From: Gemmatales bacterium
Lineage (GTDB): Bacteria > Planctomycetota > Planctomycetia > Gemmatales > Gemmataceae
Direction of reading: 5' to 3'
Length of the DNA stretch: 64,000 bases
Assembly: GCA_026004675.1 (NCBI GenBank)
Contig: BPJP01000013.1
Span: 1 to 64,000 of the forward strand
Shown here: positions 47,448-57,102 of the stretch, piece by piece
Numbering within the stretch: the stretch's first letter is position 1
Layout of the letters: each line of letters begins with the position of its first letter
Program-made: the position numbers and the translations under genes
The notes under the pieces: generated by a model
The model's input: the letters and a program-made list of their open reading frames with translations, nothing else
What the model was told of the DNA's origin: nothing
Database searches by the model: none

Positions 47448-50400
47448 TCAGGCGCCGTTCGACATCGACGCAGCTGCCGGTTGACCGTTTCCTGGCTGAT
47501 CATCTTCCGGCCAGTCTTCGAAACGAATAGCAACTCGTTTCGAAATGCCGGACTCCTGCATGGTGATACCGTACAGGACGTCAGCGGCGGCCATCGTCTT
47601 TTTCGAATGCGTAATGATAATGAACTGCGACCGATCGAGAAACTCGCGAAGCACTCCCGTATAGCGGCCGATATTGGTTTCATCCAGTGCGGCGTCTACC
47701 TCGTCCAGAATGCAGAACGGACTGGGTTTGCTCCGAAAGATTGCCAGGAGCAAAGCCACAGCGGTTAGTGTCTTTTCCCCACCGCTCAAAAGCGAAATAC
47801 TGCTTAATTCCTTCCCAGGAGGTTTGGCGATGATTTCGATTCCACTTTCCAGGACGTCGTTTTCGTCTTCGAGGACGATGTCGGCCATGCCACCGCCAAA
47901 TAGCTTCCGAAACAGCTCTTGAAAATGCGTGCGGACCGAATGGTAAGTTTCCGTAAACAAGCGTCGGCTGTCGCGGTTGATGTTGTCGATGATCTCCTGC
48001 AACGCGCGCTGCGAGGCGATCAGGTCAGCGTACTGCGATTGCAGTGTTTGCGCCCGGTTTTCCAGCTCGGCGAGTTCGTCCAATGCTTCGAGGTTCACAT
48101 TGCCGAGCCGGCCCAATTTGCGACGCAGTTCCGCGATCTGTTCGTTGACGGTAGCGGTGTCCAGATCCAATATGGCCTGAGGCGAATCGAGAAGCGAAAC
48201 CGTTTGGGGCACATCCTCCTTTTCGGCTGTTTCGGCGGTCGAACCTTCGTCGCCTTCGGAGCGGTGTCGATCGGTTACTTCCTCCGGGCTTGGTTCGGTT
48301 TCGGGGGTTGGCTGAGAAGGTGCCGTTTCTTCCAGCACGCGCCCAATTCTTTCCGCGTACAATTCGCCAAGGTCGATTTGATAGTCTTCGAGGATGCGGC
48401 TAACCAGCGTATCGCGCTGGTGACGAAGATCGTTGACTTGCAGTTCGTGTGCGTGAGCTTGTTCCTGTTGCGCCTGCCAGTCATGGCGGGCACTTTGCGA
48501 CCGATCGACCAGAAGCTGTCTTTCCTGTCGACGCAAATCCCTTTCTCTGGCGAGTTCGGCCAGACGGCGTTCGGCAGCTTCTTTTTCGAGATAGGCGGTC
48601 GCCAGGTTTGCTGAGGCCTGCAACATCGTAAACTGGCTGAACTGCCAGCGTCTTTGCTCGGCCAGAAGTTGCTGTTGGGCTTGCTCGAACTCACGGCGTC
48701 GCGATTCGAGCTCGCCGCTGATTTGCCGATGTCGCGAACGCAGCCCGGCCAGGCGCTCTTCCACCTGGGCCTGAGCTACTTTGGCCGTCGTCACTTGTGC
48801 CTGCTGCTGATGGCGTGACTGTTCAATGGCACGTATCTCCTGCTCCGTTCGTTCCATTCGCTCATGCAATTGGTGCACCATCTGTTCGGCTTGCTCGGCT
48901 CGCACCTGCGCCTGTTGCCATGATGCTCTTAGTTCGGCGATTTCTCGTTCGATGTCACTGAGTTCGCCTCGGCTTAATTCAACCTCTTCATGCAAATCGG
49001 CACGCCGTTCCTGATGCTGGTTGATACGTTGACGCAGGTCGGCGGATTGGATACCGAGCCGTTTCAGCTCTTCCTGTCGGACAGAAAGCTCGTGCTCGAT
49101 GGTGCTGATCTCTTCGCGCAATTCGCGCAACTGTTTTTCCGACTCGGCGATCAATTGGTCGAGTTCGACGACGGATTGCCGCAGCTCGCGCAGCTCGCTT
49201 TTGCGAAAGAGAATACCGTCTTCGGCATGCCGTGGCCCGATTGTCAAACTGCCATTAGGTTCGAGCAACTCCCCCTGTAGCGTGACGAAGCGATATCCCG
49301 GATGCTGCCGTCCCAGCCGCAGGGCGGCGGCGAGATCACGGACAATCACAACGTTTCCCAGCAAGCGGGCGGGTAATTCATCGTATCCTTCGCGAGTTGA
49401 ACTGACGAGTTCGCTCGCATACGCCACGAAATCGTCATCGTAACGGATGTCCGCATCGGTCAGAGGTGCGCTGAACTGCTCGAGAAAGCTAACCCGTCCG
49501 CTTGGCGTTCGCCCTTCAGCGGCGAGGGCTTCCATCACTTGTGCACTGTCCGTAACCAGAAAATGTTGTTCCAAATCGCCGAGAACAAGATCGACCAACG
49601 ACGCGTATTCATGGCGAACCTCGAGGAAATCGGCAACCATTCCGTGGATCACACGGGCTAACGAAGGAGAGGCTTCGAGCCAATCCATGATTTCGCGCAC
49701 GCCGGCACTCAAGCCTTCCCGGCTGCGTTCCAGTCCCTCCAGGACTTCGATCCGGCTAAGCAAAGCGCTGCGCTGTTCACGCCGGTCGCGAACATTCTGA
49801 TTCGCATTCTCCACCAACTCGTGCAATCGTTGCCGCTGTTGGCGTCGTTCCTCGTAGTTTGCCTGGCATGCACGCAGCTTTTCCTGCAATTCCGAGTCCG
49901 CTCGGTGCAGCGATTCGAGTTCCGAGTCCAGATGAGCGAGGCTTTCAGCCACGTGTTGCGAACGCGCCTGCAAACGCTGCCTCTCGCGCTCCAGGTTATC
50001 GACTTGAGCTTTAAAGCTGACTGCGTCGTTGTGCAGTCTCGCTGCTTCACGCATCTTTTCCAGATGCTGGCTCTGGTCCTGCTGGAGCTGTTGCTGCAAT
50101 TCTGCCAGGCGGCGATCCAATTCACCCAGAGCCTTTTCCAATTCATCCACAACCCTCTGTTTTTCTTGTCCCAGAGCTTCGCCCTGTTCGAGTTCTTGTT
50201 GCGAATGACGTGCCGATTCCGCCAGGCTGGCAACACGCGTGCTCAGATCCGTCAAGTGCCGGCGCATCCGCATCATGTCGGCTTCAAGTTTCGACGACAG
50301 CCCCCATTCGTGGGTCCATGTGGTTTCTTCGCTCGCAATTCGCTCCCTGGCCCCCGCCAGCAACGATTCCTGCTCGTGGGCGAGTTGTTCAATCTCCAAT

Positions 50401-51224
50401 AGGGATTCATCGAGCCGACGCGATTCGCTTTCCCAGTTTTGTGCTTGCAAGGACCGATCGTTCAGCTCGGCGCGCAAAGCCTCCAACACAGCCGTTTGCG
50501 CATCGAGCTGCTTGGTAAGGAAATGAAAATCGCGCAGGCCAAGAGCCAGGCGAAGTTCTTTCAATTCGTTCGAGTATTCCTGATAGCGCTGGGCTTTTGC
50601 AGCCTGCAATTTTACGCTGCGCAGCTGTTTTTCCACTTCGTCCACGATGTCGCGCAGACGCTGAACGTTTTGGTCGACCCTTTCCAGCTTGCGCAGGGTC
50701 TCGGTTTTCTTTGCTTTGAAGCGACTGATGCCAGCGGCCTCTTCGAGAATCGTCCGCCGTTCTTTGGTGGAGGACTGCAGCAAAACGTCTACTTTTCCTT
50801 GTTCAATGATGCAGTAGGCGTCTCCACCGGCACCCGAACCAAGGAGCAGCTGTTTGATGTCTTTTAGGCGACTGGGTTGCTGGTTGATCAGGTATTCACC
50901 GGTGCCGTCTCGGTACACGCGGCGGGTAATTTGGATTTCTTCGGAGTCGATTTCGAAAAGCCGTTTCGAATTGTCGAAAACCAGGGTAACTTCCGCCATC
51001 CCTAGACTGCGGCGAGAAGCGGAACCATTGAAAATGACGTCCGCCATTTCGCCGCCACGGAGGCTCTTGGCACTCTGCTCACCGAGCGTCCAGCGGACGG
51101 CATCGACGATGTTGCTCTTGCCGCTGCCGTTCGGTCCCACGATGGCTGTAATACCGTCACCGAATTCGAATTGCGTTTTGTCCGCAAAACTTTTGAATCC
51201 GACTAACTCAAGTCGTTTGAGCAT
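47448..51224 (-). CDS. smc: Chromosome segregation ATPase SMC
   Basis: The DNA-organising ATPase of the bacterial condensin (with ScpA/ScpB); 1258 residues. The N-terminal head has Walker A GPNGSGKSNIVDAV (about 32-45) followed by GEQSAKSLRG and the R-loop. The two long coiled-coil arms (about 165-500 and 670-1010) frame a hinge of about 150 residues around residues 510-650 (VRHEYASLVDLVLGDLEQHF). The C-terminal head has the signature LLSGGEKTLTAVALLLAIF and Walker B FCILDEVDAALDETN. An acidic, Pro/Glu-rich insert of about 50 residues (QPTPETEPSPEEV) breaks the second arm near the head, which is unusual. It converges on the outer-membrane factor gene. Confidence 0.96.
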   Translation of the reverse strand: MLKRLELVGFKSFADKTQFEFGDGITAIVGPNGSGKSNIVDAVRWTLGEQSAKSLRGGEMADVIFNGSASRRSLGMAEVTLVFDNSKRLFEIDSEEIQITRRVYRDGTGEYLINQQPSRLKDIKQLLLGSGAGGDAYCIIEQGKVDVLLQSSTKERRTILEEAAGISRFKAKKTETLRKLERVDQNVQRLRDIVDEVEKQLRSVKLQAAKAQRYQEYSNELKELRLALGLRDFHFLTKQLDAQTAVLEALRAELNDRSLQAQNWESESRRLDESLLEIEQLAHEQESLLAGARERIASEETTWTHEWGLSSKLEADMMRMRRHLTDLSTRVASLAESARHSQQELEQGEALGQEKQRVVDELEKALGELDRRLAELQQQLQQDQSQHLEKMREAARLHNDAVSFKAQVDNLERERQRLQARSQHVAESLAHLDSELESLHRADSELQEKLRACQANYEERRQQRQRLHELVENANQNVRDRREQRSALLSRIEVLEGLERSREGLSAGVREIMDWLEASPSLARVIHGMVADFLEVRHEYASLVDLVLGDLEQHFLVTDSAQVMEALAAEGRTPSGRVSFLEQFSAPLTDADIRYDDDFVAYASELVSSTREGYDELPARLLGNVVIVRDLAAALRLGRQHPGYRFVTLQGELLEPNGSLTIGPRHAEDGILFRKSELRELRQSVVELDQLIAESEKQLRELREEISTIEHELSVRQEELKRLGIQSADLRQRINQHQERRADLHEEVELSRGELSDIEREIAELRASWQQAQVRAEQAEQMVHQLHERMERTEQEIRAIEQSRHQQQAQVTTAKVAQAQVEERLAGLRSRHRQISGELESRRREFEQAQQQLLAEQRRWQFSQFTMLQASANLATAYLEKEAAERRLAELARERDLRRQERQLLVDRSQSARHDWQAQQEQAHAHELQVNDLRHQRDTLVSRILEDYQIDLGELYAERIGRVLEETAPSQPTPETEPSPEEVTDRHRSEGDEGSTAETAEKEDVPQTVSLLDSPQAILDLDTATVNEQIAELRRKLGRLGNVNLEALDELAELENRAQTLQSQYADLIASQRALQEIIDNINRDSRRLFTETYHSVRTHFQELFRKLFGGGMADIVLEDENDVLESGIEIIAKPPGKELSSISLLSGGEKTLTAVALLLAIFRSKPSPFCILDEVDAALDETNIGRYTGVLREFLDRSQFIIITHSKKTMAAADVLYGITMQESGISKRVAIRFEDWPEDDQPGNGQPAAASMSNGA

Positions 51225-51566
51225 TCTGTCACCGACATGGTTCAGGTTGCGTCTTGCAGACCAATCATTTTAGAACGGCCGACAAGAACCAGCAACGCGG
51301 TCAGCTGAGACGGGTTGTGATGCCCAGGCCAGCGAAGCAAAGAAGCCATGATATGCCACTTCTGATCATCGTCGATGGCGACGCCGGACTTGAGGCGAAA
51401 GTCTTTGAAAAAACAAGAACCAGTTTCCATCGCCTGGTTTTCAGAAAGCAATGTTTTTGCTTGCAGCAGGTTGCGTCGTTGCTTAACCTATGATTAAAGC
51501 CCAATCTGTGTCGAAAACCGTTCTATTTTCTCATAGGAACCGCGATTATCGAGTGGAGTGAAATTT
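51225..51566. other. Intergenic promoter region between smc and the pilus operon
   Basis: A 342-base divergent gap between smc and the first pilus ATPase gene. Promoters for both must lie here, but I see no confident -10/-35 pair. Short open frames in it have no family resemblance. Confidence 0.45.
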
Positions 51567-53276
51567 ATGGGAAAGATGCGCGGTGATTTCACCGACATTC
51601 TTATCCGGCGACAGATTCTCGGACCCGACCAACTCGAAGAGGCTTGCCAGTTGCAGCGGCAAACTGGCGCCAAAAGCTTGCAAGATGTCATCGTCAAACT
51701 GCGTTACGCAACCATCGAGGAAGTGACGCAAGCGGTAGCCGAATTTCACGGCCTGCAATACGTCGATCTGACGGACCTTACGATCCCGCCATCGGTCATC
51801 GAGCTGGTCCCCGAATCGGTCGCTCGCGAAAACGTGGTTCTGCCCCTGGAGCAGGACAATGGGGCTCTGAAGATCATCATGTCAGAGCCGAACGATTTCG
51901 ACACCATCCAGAAATTGCAGTTCATTTTGAACAAGGACATCACTCCCGTCATCGCCCCACGGGAACACATCGTCGAGGCCATCAATCGGCATTATGGCCA
52001 GACCGAAACCGAATCGGTGGACTCGATGCTTCAGGAATTCACCGACACTGCCATCGACTTCACCGAAACGGCCGCCGACACCCAAGCGGTGGACGAGGAC
52101 GCCGACGCCCCCGTCATCAAGCTGTGCAACCTGATGATCCAGGAAGCGATCAACCTGCGCGCCAGCGATATTCATGTCGAACCATTCGCCGACCGGGTAC
52201 GCATTCGTTACCGCATCGATGGCGTACTCGTGGAGCGGGACAGCCCACCTCGTCGACTGCTTGCTCCCATCGTCGCCCGCCTGAAGGTCATGGCTGGCAT
52301 CGATATAGCAGAAAAACGTCGGCCCCAGGACGGCCGCATCAAAATGAACGTCCAGGGCAAACACTTTGACCTGCGGGTCAGCGTCCTGCCGACAGTGCAC
52401 GGCCAATCAGTAGTCATGCGTATATTGGATCGTGGCAACATTTCCATCGGTATTCGCGACCTGGGCTTTAGCGAAGACGACTATCAGAAGTTCCATAACA
52501 TCATCAAACGACCGAATGGCATTTTCCTGGTCACTGGCCCGACCGGATCGGGCAAGACGACCACGCTGTATGCGGCACTGAACGAATTGAACCGACCTGA
52601 TCGGAAGATCATCACAGCCGAGGACCCGGTTGAATATTACCTGCCAGGAATCAATCAAGTCGAAGTAAAACACCAAATCGGTCTGGATTTCGCGCGGATC
52701 ATTCGAGCTATGTTGCGTCAGGCACCGAACATCATTCTCGTCGGCGAAATCCGCGATTACGAGACAGCAGAGATTGCGATACAGGCATCTTTGACTGGAC
52801 ACTTAGTTTTCAGTACACTCCATACGAACGATGCGCCTAGTGCTATCACACGGATGATTGATATTGGCGTTCAGCCGTTCTTGGTGGCGTCAAGCGTGAT
52901 TGCCATCATGGCGCAGCGGTTAGTTCGCGTGGTTTGCAGCCGTTGCAAGGAGCCTTACAAACCACCTATTGCAGAGCTGCGTGCGGCCGGGCTGTCGCCA
53001 GAAAAGGCTTTAGCCAAGGCTAATTTTCAGCGTGGACGAGGATGTAACCACTGCAACCAAACAGGGTTCCGTGGACGACTGGGCATCTTCGAATTGATGA
53101 AAATGAATGCCACCTTGCGCGAAATGACCTTTCAGCGGGCACCTGCACAGGAAATCAGAAAAAAAGCCAGAGCTCAGGGGATGCGGACCCTTTTGGAAGA
53201 CGGCGTCCTAAAAGCAGTGAAAGGCATTACTACCTTGGAAGAAGTGCTCAGCATTTGCCACCACGAAGGATACTGA
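51567..53276 (+). CDS. Type IV pilus/type II secretion assembly ATPase (PilB/GspE), copy 1
   Basis: Hexameric cytoplasmic motor ATPase, 569 residues. The N-terminal MshEN/GspE-N domain (about 5-150) begins GDFTDILIRRQILGPDQLEE. A linker with SVDSMLQEF precedes the ATPase core: ASDIHVEPF, Walker A GPTGSGKTTTL (about 322), the Asp box TAEDPVEYYLPGINQV, Walker B NIILVGEIRD and the His box GHLVFSTLHTNDAPSA. A zinc ribbon follows as VCSRCKEPY and GCNHCNQTGF. The ATG is chosen because GGAG lies 8 bases upstream; a GTG three codons earlier is less likely. It is the first gene of a run that continues through pilT, a second pilB and pilC. Confidence 0.95.
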   Translation: MGKMRGDFTDILIRRQILGPDQLEEACQLQRQTGAKSLQDVIVKLRYATIEEVTQAVAEFHGLQYVDLTDLTIPPSVIELVPESVARENVVLPLEQDNGALKIIMSEPNDFDTIQKLQFILNKDITPVIAPREHIVEAINRHYGQTETESVDSMLQEFTDTAIDFTETAADTQAVDEDADAPVIKLCNLMIQEAINLRASDIHVEPFADRVRIRYRIDGVLVERDSPPRRLLAPIVARLKVMAGIDIAEKRRPQDGRIKMNVQGKHFDLRVSVLPTVHGQSVVMRILDRGNISIGIRDLGFSEDDYQKFHNIIKRPNGIFLVTGPTGSGKTTTLYAALNELNRPDRKIITAEDPVEYYLPGINQVEVKHQIGLDFARIIRAMLRQAPNIILVGEIRDYETAEIAIQASLTGHLVFSTLHTNDAPSAITRMIDIGVQPFLVASSVIAIMAQRLVRVVCSRCKEPYKPPIAELRAAGLSPEKALAKANFQRGRGCNHCNQTGFRGRLGIFELMKMNATLREMTFQRAPAQEIRKKARAQGMRTLLEDGVLKAVKGITTLEEVLSICHHEGY

Positions 53277-53400
53277 TAGCCAAAACTAATCATACGTATA
53301 TGTGATCCAGGGAATTTTATTGAAATTCGTCTTTTGTTTGGCTTGTGGACCATTGGGCTGGGAATAATGTACCAGACCGGCAACCGGGGGAACATTGGTA

Positions 53401-54540
53401 ATGGCTGGTGGACAAGTTCTCATTGATCGACTTTTGAGCACGGTGATTCAGATCAAGGCCAGCGATCTGCACATCACTGTCGGTCAGCCTCCTGTGGTTC
53501 GTCATCATGGGCGGATGCGCCGCTTGGATACCAAGTCGTTGGATAGTGACGATACCATGGGGTTGATGAAGGCCATTACACCCGACCGTTGTCAGCAGGA
53601 ATTGCAGGAAAAAGGTGGAGCCGACTTCGCCATTTCCTTCGGAGACACCCGGTTTCGTGTGGCCATCTTCAAGCAGAAGGGGAATGTTGGCATGGTGCTG
53701 CGCCGCATTCCCAGCCAGTTCTTCACATTTGAAGAATTGCGGATGCCTGAGGCCATACGCCGCCTGATCGTGCGTCCGCGTGGGCTGTTGCTGGTAACCG
53801 GTCCCACTGGTTCAGGCAAGACGACCAGTCTGGCCAGTATGATCAACTTCTTGAACGAGAACTACGATCGCCACATCATTACGATGGAAGATCCGATCGA
53901 ATACTACCACACCCACAAAAAATCCACCGTCAACCAACGGGAAATCGGGGTGGACGTTCCGAACTTCGCGGAAGGGATTCGTCGGGCTTTGCGCATGGAC
54001 CCGGATATCATGCTGGTGGGCGAAATGCGCGACTTGGAGACGATCCACGCGGCAATCGAGGCGGCCGAAACCGGTCACGTCGTTTTCGGCACTCTGCACA
54101 CAAGCGGGGCGGCAAGCACCATCAACCGCATCATCGACGTTTTCCCGAAGGAGCAACAGGACCAAATCCGCACGCAATTATCGACGGCGTTGATTGGCGT
54201 GCTTTCGCAAAGCCTGATGCCCAAAAAACCGGAGGGAGTCATTGCCGCCTATGAAATGATGGTCGTCACTCCCGCCATTCAGAACTTGATTCGTGAGAAC
54301 AAGGTTTACCGCATCGATTCGACGCTGCAAACAGGCAAGAAAGAAGGGATGTTTCTCTTGGATGAAAGCCTGTTCAACTTGTGGAAAGAAGGCCTGGTGG
54401 AAAAAGAGGAAGTGCTTTTACGAGCGGCCAGACCAGCGGAATTGGCGGCACGTATCGCCCGGGCCGAACGTGGCGAGGAAGAGGACGAAGAGGAATTTGA
54501 AGACGAAGAGGATGAGGAATTCGAGGACGACGAAGACTAA
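53401..54540 (+). CDS. pilT: Twitching motility/retraction ATPase PilT
   Basis: Disassembly ATPase of type IV pili (379 residues). It has the PilT N-terminal domain (IQIKASDLHITVGQPPVVRHHG), Walker A TGPTGSGKTTSL (about 134), ITMEDPIEYYH, Walker B DIMLVGEMRDLETI and GHVVFGTLHTSGAASTINR with the family Asp/His boxes. LSQSLMPKK follows as in PilT rather than PilB, and the zinc ribbon is absent. An exceptional tail of about 25 residues is almost only Glu/Asp (EEDEEEFEDEEDEEFEDDED). Start ATG 53401 follows GGGGG. The retraction enzyme beside two extension-type ATPases argues for a dynamic pilus rather than a pure secretion system. Confidence 0.94.
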   Translation: MAGGQVLIDRLLSTVIQIKASDLHITVGQPPVVRHHGRMRRLDTKSLDSDDTMGLMKAITPDRCQQELQEKGGADFAISFGDTRFRVAIFKQKGNVGMVLRRIPSQFFTFEELRMPEAIRRLIVRPRGLLLVTGPTGSGKTTSLASMINFLNENYDRHIITMEDPIEYYHTHKKSTVNQREIGVDVPNFAEGIRRALRMDPDIMLVGEMRDLETIHAAIEAAETGHVVFGTLHTSGAASTINRIIDVFPKEQQDQIRTQLSTALIGVLSQSLMPKKPEGVIAAYEMMVVTPAIQNLIRENKVYRIDSTLQTGKKEGMFLLDESLFNLWKEGLVEKEEVLLRAARPAELAARIARAERGEEEDEEEFEDEEDEEFEDDED

Positions 54541-54552
54541 CCCGGAGCTGAT

Positions 54553-57027
54553 ATGACGACGCCGAACGAGCCTCAGAAGCCGGGAGCGGCAAACCAGCCG
54601 AACCCCAATCCCCAGCAGCCGCAACAACCAACGCAGGGGAACCAGCCGGCTGGCTCGCCGCCACGACCGTCGCAACCACAATCAAGTGGTCCGGCGCCGG
54701 CTCGGCCGGTCCAAGGGACTCCGCCGCCAAGACAGGCCCAACCTCCCGCACGTCCGGCAGGGGCGCCGCAGCCGCCGCCAGCCAAGCCCACATCACAGCC
54801 CACTCCCAGTGCCCGCACACCTCGCCCGACGCTGCCGGCCACTCGTTCGCCTGTGCCACCGCCCGCAAAGCCGGCTGGCCAGCAGCCGGCTGCTGCACCT
54901 CGGCCGACAACTGGTCAACAGCCACCGGCCAGGCCGCAACCGTCCTCGAGTTCGCCCCCATCTTCCCCTCCGTCGCCACCCGCCCAGGCGGCACGACCGC
55001 AAAGTACCCAGCCGCCAGGCAAGCCGGTGTCGCCGCAACCGAATCGGCCAGCCGTCGCGGGCCAGGCTGCTCGCCCCGGCCAAGGAAACACTCCGAGACC
55101 TGCCCCTGCGCAAAAACCGCCGCTCCGCGCGAATCGACCCGCGCCGCCCGTTTCCAAACGGCCCGAACAGCCGACCTCCGAAGGGAAAAAATCGCCCTCT
55201 CCTTCCCGGGTCACCAAGCCGGCCATGCCAGCGCCCAAAGTAGAGAGCAAGGCAAAACAGGCAGAAGCCCGACCGCCGGCCCAACGGGTTTCGCCAACCA
55301 CGCGCAGCGGCCGTCGGCGCTTCGGCGAGGTTCTCGTCGACCTGGGGTTCATCACGAACGAACAACTCGAAGAGGTTCTCGCCGAAGTCGAAGAAACCAA
55401 CCTGCAAACCGGTCAGGTCGCCCTTAATCGTGGTTTGATTACTGAAGATCAGCTTGTCCAAGCCATAGCCGAGCAGCGCGGCCTGAAAGTCGTCAATCTG
55501 GACGAAACCAAGCCTCATCCCGACGCCATCGCGGCTGTGCCGGAAACCATGGCATCCGTCTACAAAGTGCTGCCTCTCCTTTACAAGGACAACATCCTGA
55601 CCGTGGCCGTCGGCGATCCGAGCAACATGTCGGCCATGGACGATCTTCGCAATTTTCTCGGCGTCAAAGATGTCCACTGCGTCGTCGCGTCGCCGAAAGC
55701 TATCGAAAGCGCCATCAACAAGTACTACGCTGGCAAGGAAGAAAGCATCCTCGATTTGATCCAGCAGCTGGAGTCGGACGAGGAATTGAGCGAGCGGTTG
55801 AATGCCCGCCGCCAGGAAACCAGTATCGACATGGATAGCCTGATGGAGATTCAGGACGCTGCCCCGGTACGGAAGCTCCTGAATATGGTGCTCCTGATGG
55901 CGATTAAGGACCGCGCCAGCGATATTCATTTCGAGCCGTTCGAAGACGAATACAAGATGCGCTATCGCTGCGACGGCGTCCTTTACGAAATGGTTCCTCC
56001 CCCCAGACACCTGGCGGTGGCCATCTCCAGCCGGATCAAGGTCATGGCCAATCTGGACATCGCTGAGCGCCGTTTGCCTCAGGATGGGCGCATCGAACTG
56101 AACGTTGGCGGCAATCCCGTTGATCTCCGTGTCAGCGTGTTGCCGACCATGTTCGGCGAGAGCGTCGTCATTCGCGTGCTCGATCGCACGGTGGTCAACC
56201 TCGACCTCGACAATCTGGGCATGGACCCGAAAACGTTGGCTGATTTCCGCCGACTCATCCACAAACCGAACGGGATCGCTCTGGTCACTGGGCCAACCGG
56301 TGCAGGAAAAACCACGACCCTCTACTCGGCTCTCAACGAGCTGAACGTCATCACCGACAAGCTGATCACCACAGAAGACCCTGTGGAATACGAAATCGAC
56401 GGCATTTGCCAGGTGCCGATCAATCCCGATATCGGCCTGACATTCGCATCGGCTTTGCGTGCCATTCTGCGACAAGATCCGGACATAATCCTGGTGGGTG
56501 AAATCCGCGATCTGGAAACCGCCCAGATCGCCATCCAGGCGTCCTTGACAGGCCATATGGTGTTCAGCACCCTGCACACCAACGACGCTCCGAGCACCAT
56601 CACTCGGCTGCGCGACATGGGCGTTGAACCCTACTTGATCATCGCCACACTGGAAGGCGTCATGGCACAGCGTCTGGTGCGGAAGATCTGCCCCAATTGC
56701 CGAACCGAGTTCGAGCCGGCCAACGAAATCCTGATGGAGTTGAACCTGACTCCCGAACAGATCAAAGGCAAGAAATTCTACTATGGCCGGGGCTGCGAGA
56801 TGTGCAACAACACCGGCCACAAAGGCCGCTGCGGACTCTATGAACTCGTACTGATGAACGACGACTTGCGCGACTTGATCGCCTCGGGAGCGTCGACCGA
56901 CCAACTTCGCGCCGCCTGCCGACAGCAAGGCATGACCACCCTGCGAGAAGCAGGTTTGCGCGCTATCTTCAACGGCATTACCACGGTCGATGAAGTCATT
57001 CGCGAGACGGTCCTCGAAGATGAGTGA
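54553..57027 (+). CDS. PilB/GspE assembly ATPase, copy 2, with Pro/Gln-rich head
   Basis: A second extension ATPase, 824 residues, paralogous to the first. About 255 N-terminal residues are low complexity, rich in Pro, Gln, Ala, Ser and Arg (PNPNPQQPQQPTQ; PPSSPPSPPAQ), and probably disordered. The MshEN domain starts near 258 (GRRRFGEVLVDLGFITNEQL). The core has ASDIHFEPFEDEYKMRYR, Walker A GPTGAGKTTTL (about 579), TTEDPVEYEIDGICQV, DIILVGEIRDLET and GHMVFSTLHTNDAPST. Zinc-ribbon Cys pairs are ICPNC and GCEMCNNTGH. It begins 12 bases after pilT. The plus strand is the coding one; a long opposite-strand frame here is a shadow. Confidence 0.93.
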   Translation: MTTPNEPQKPGAANQPNPNPQQPQQPTQGNQPAGSPPRPSQPQSSGPAPARPVQGTPPPRQAQPPARPAGAPQPPPAKPTSQPTPSARTPRPTLPATRSPVPPPAKPAGQQPAAAPRPTTGQQPPARPQPSSSSPPSSPPSPPAQAARPQSTQPPGKPVSPQPNRPAVAGQAARPGQGNTPRPAPAQKPPLRANRPAPPVSKRPEQPTSEGKKSPSPSRVTKPAMPAPKVESKAKQAEARPPAQRVSPTTRSGRRRFGEVLVDLGFITNEQLEEVLAEVEETNLQTGQVALNRGLITEDQLVQAIAEQRGLKVVNLDETKPHPDAIAAVPETMASVYKVLPLLYKDNILTVAVGDPSNMSAMDDLRNFLGVKDVHCVVASPKAIESAINKYYAGKEESILDLIQQLESDEELSERLNARRQETSIDMDSLMEIQDAAPVRKLLNMVLLMAIKDRASDIHFEPFEDEYKMRYRCDGVLYEMVPPPRHLAVAISSRIKVMANLDIAERRLPQDGRIELNVGGNPVDLRVSVLPTMFGESVVIRVLDRTVVNLDLDNLGMDPKTLADFRRLIHKPNGIALVTGPTGAGKTTTLYSALNELNVITDKLITTEDPVEYEIDGICQVPINPDIGLTFASALRAILRQDPDIILVGEIRDLETAQIAIQASLTGHMVFSTLHTNDAPSTITRLRDMGVEPYLIIATLEGVMAQRLVRKICPNCRTEFEPANEILMELNLTPEQIKGKKFYYGRGCEMCNNTGHKGRCGLYELVLMNDDLRDLIASGASTDQLRAACRQQGMTTLREAGLRAIFNGITTVDEVIRETVLEDE

Positions 57028-57102
57028 TCCTTGTCGATCCGGTCGCCCAAAGAAAACAGTTTCTTGCTTAGGCTTGTCGCCCAAAGTATTCGAGGTTGTC
57101 CC

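Noticed and set aside
51254..51493. 79-codon plus-strand frame between smc and the pilus operon
   Set aside because: No ribosome site, several competing frames, and the gap is needed for two divergent promoters.
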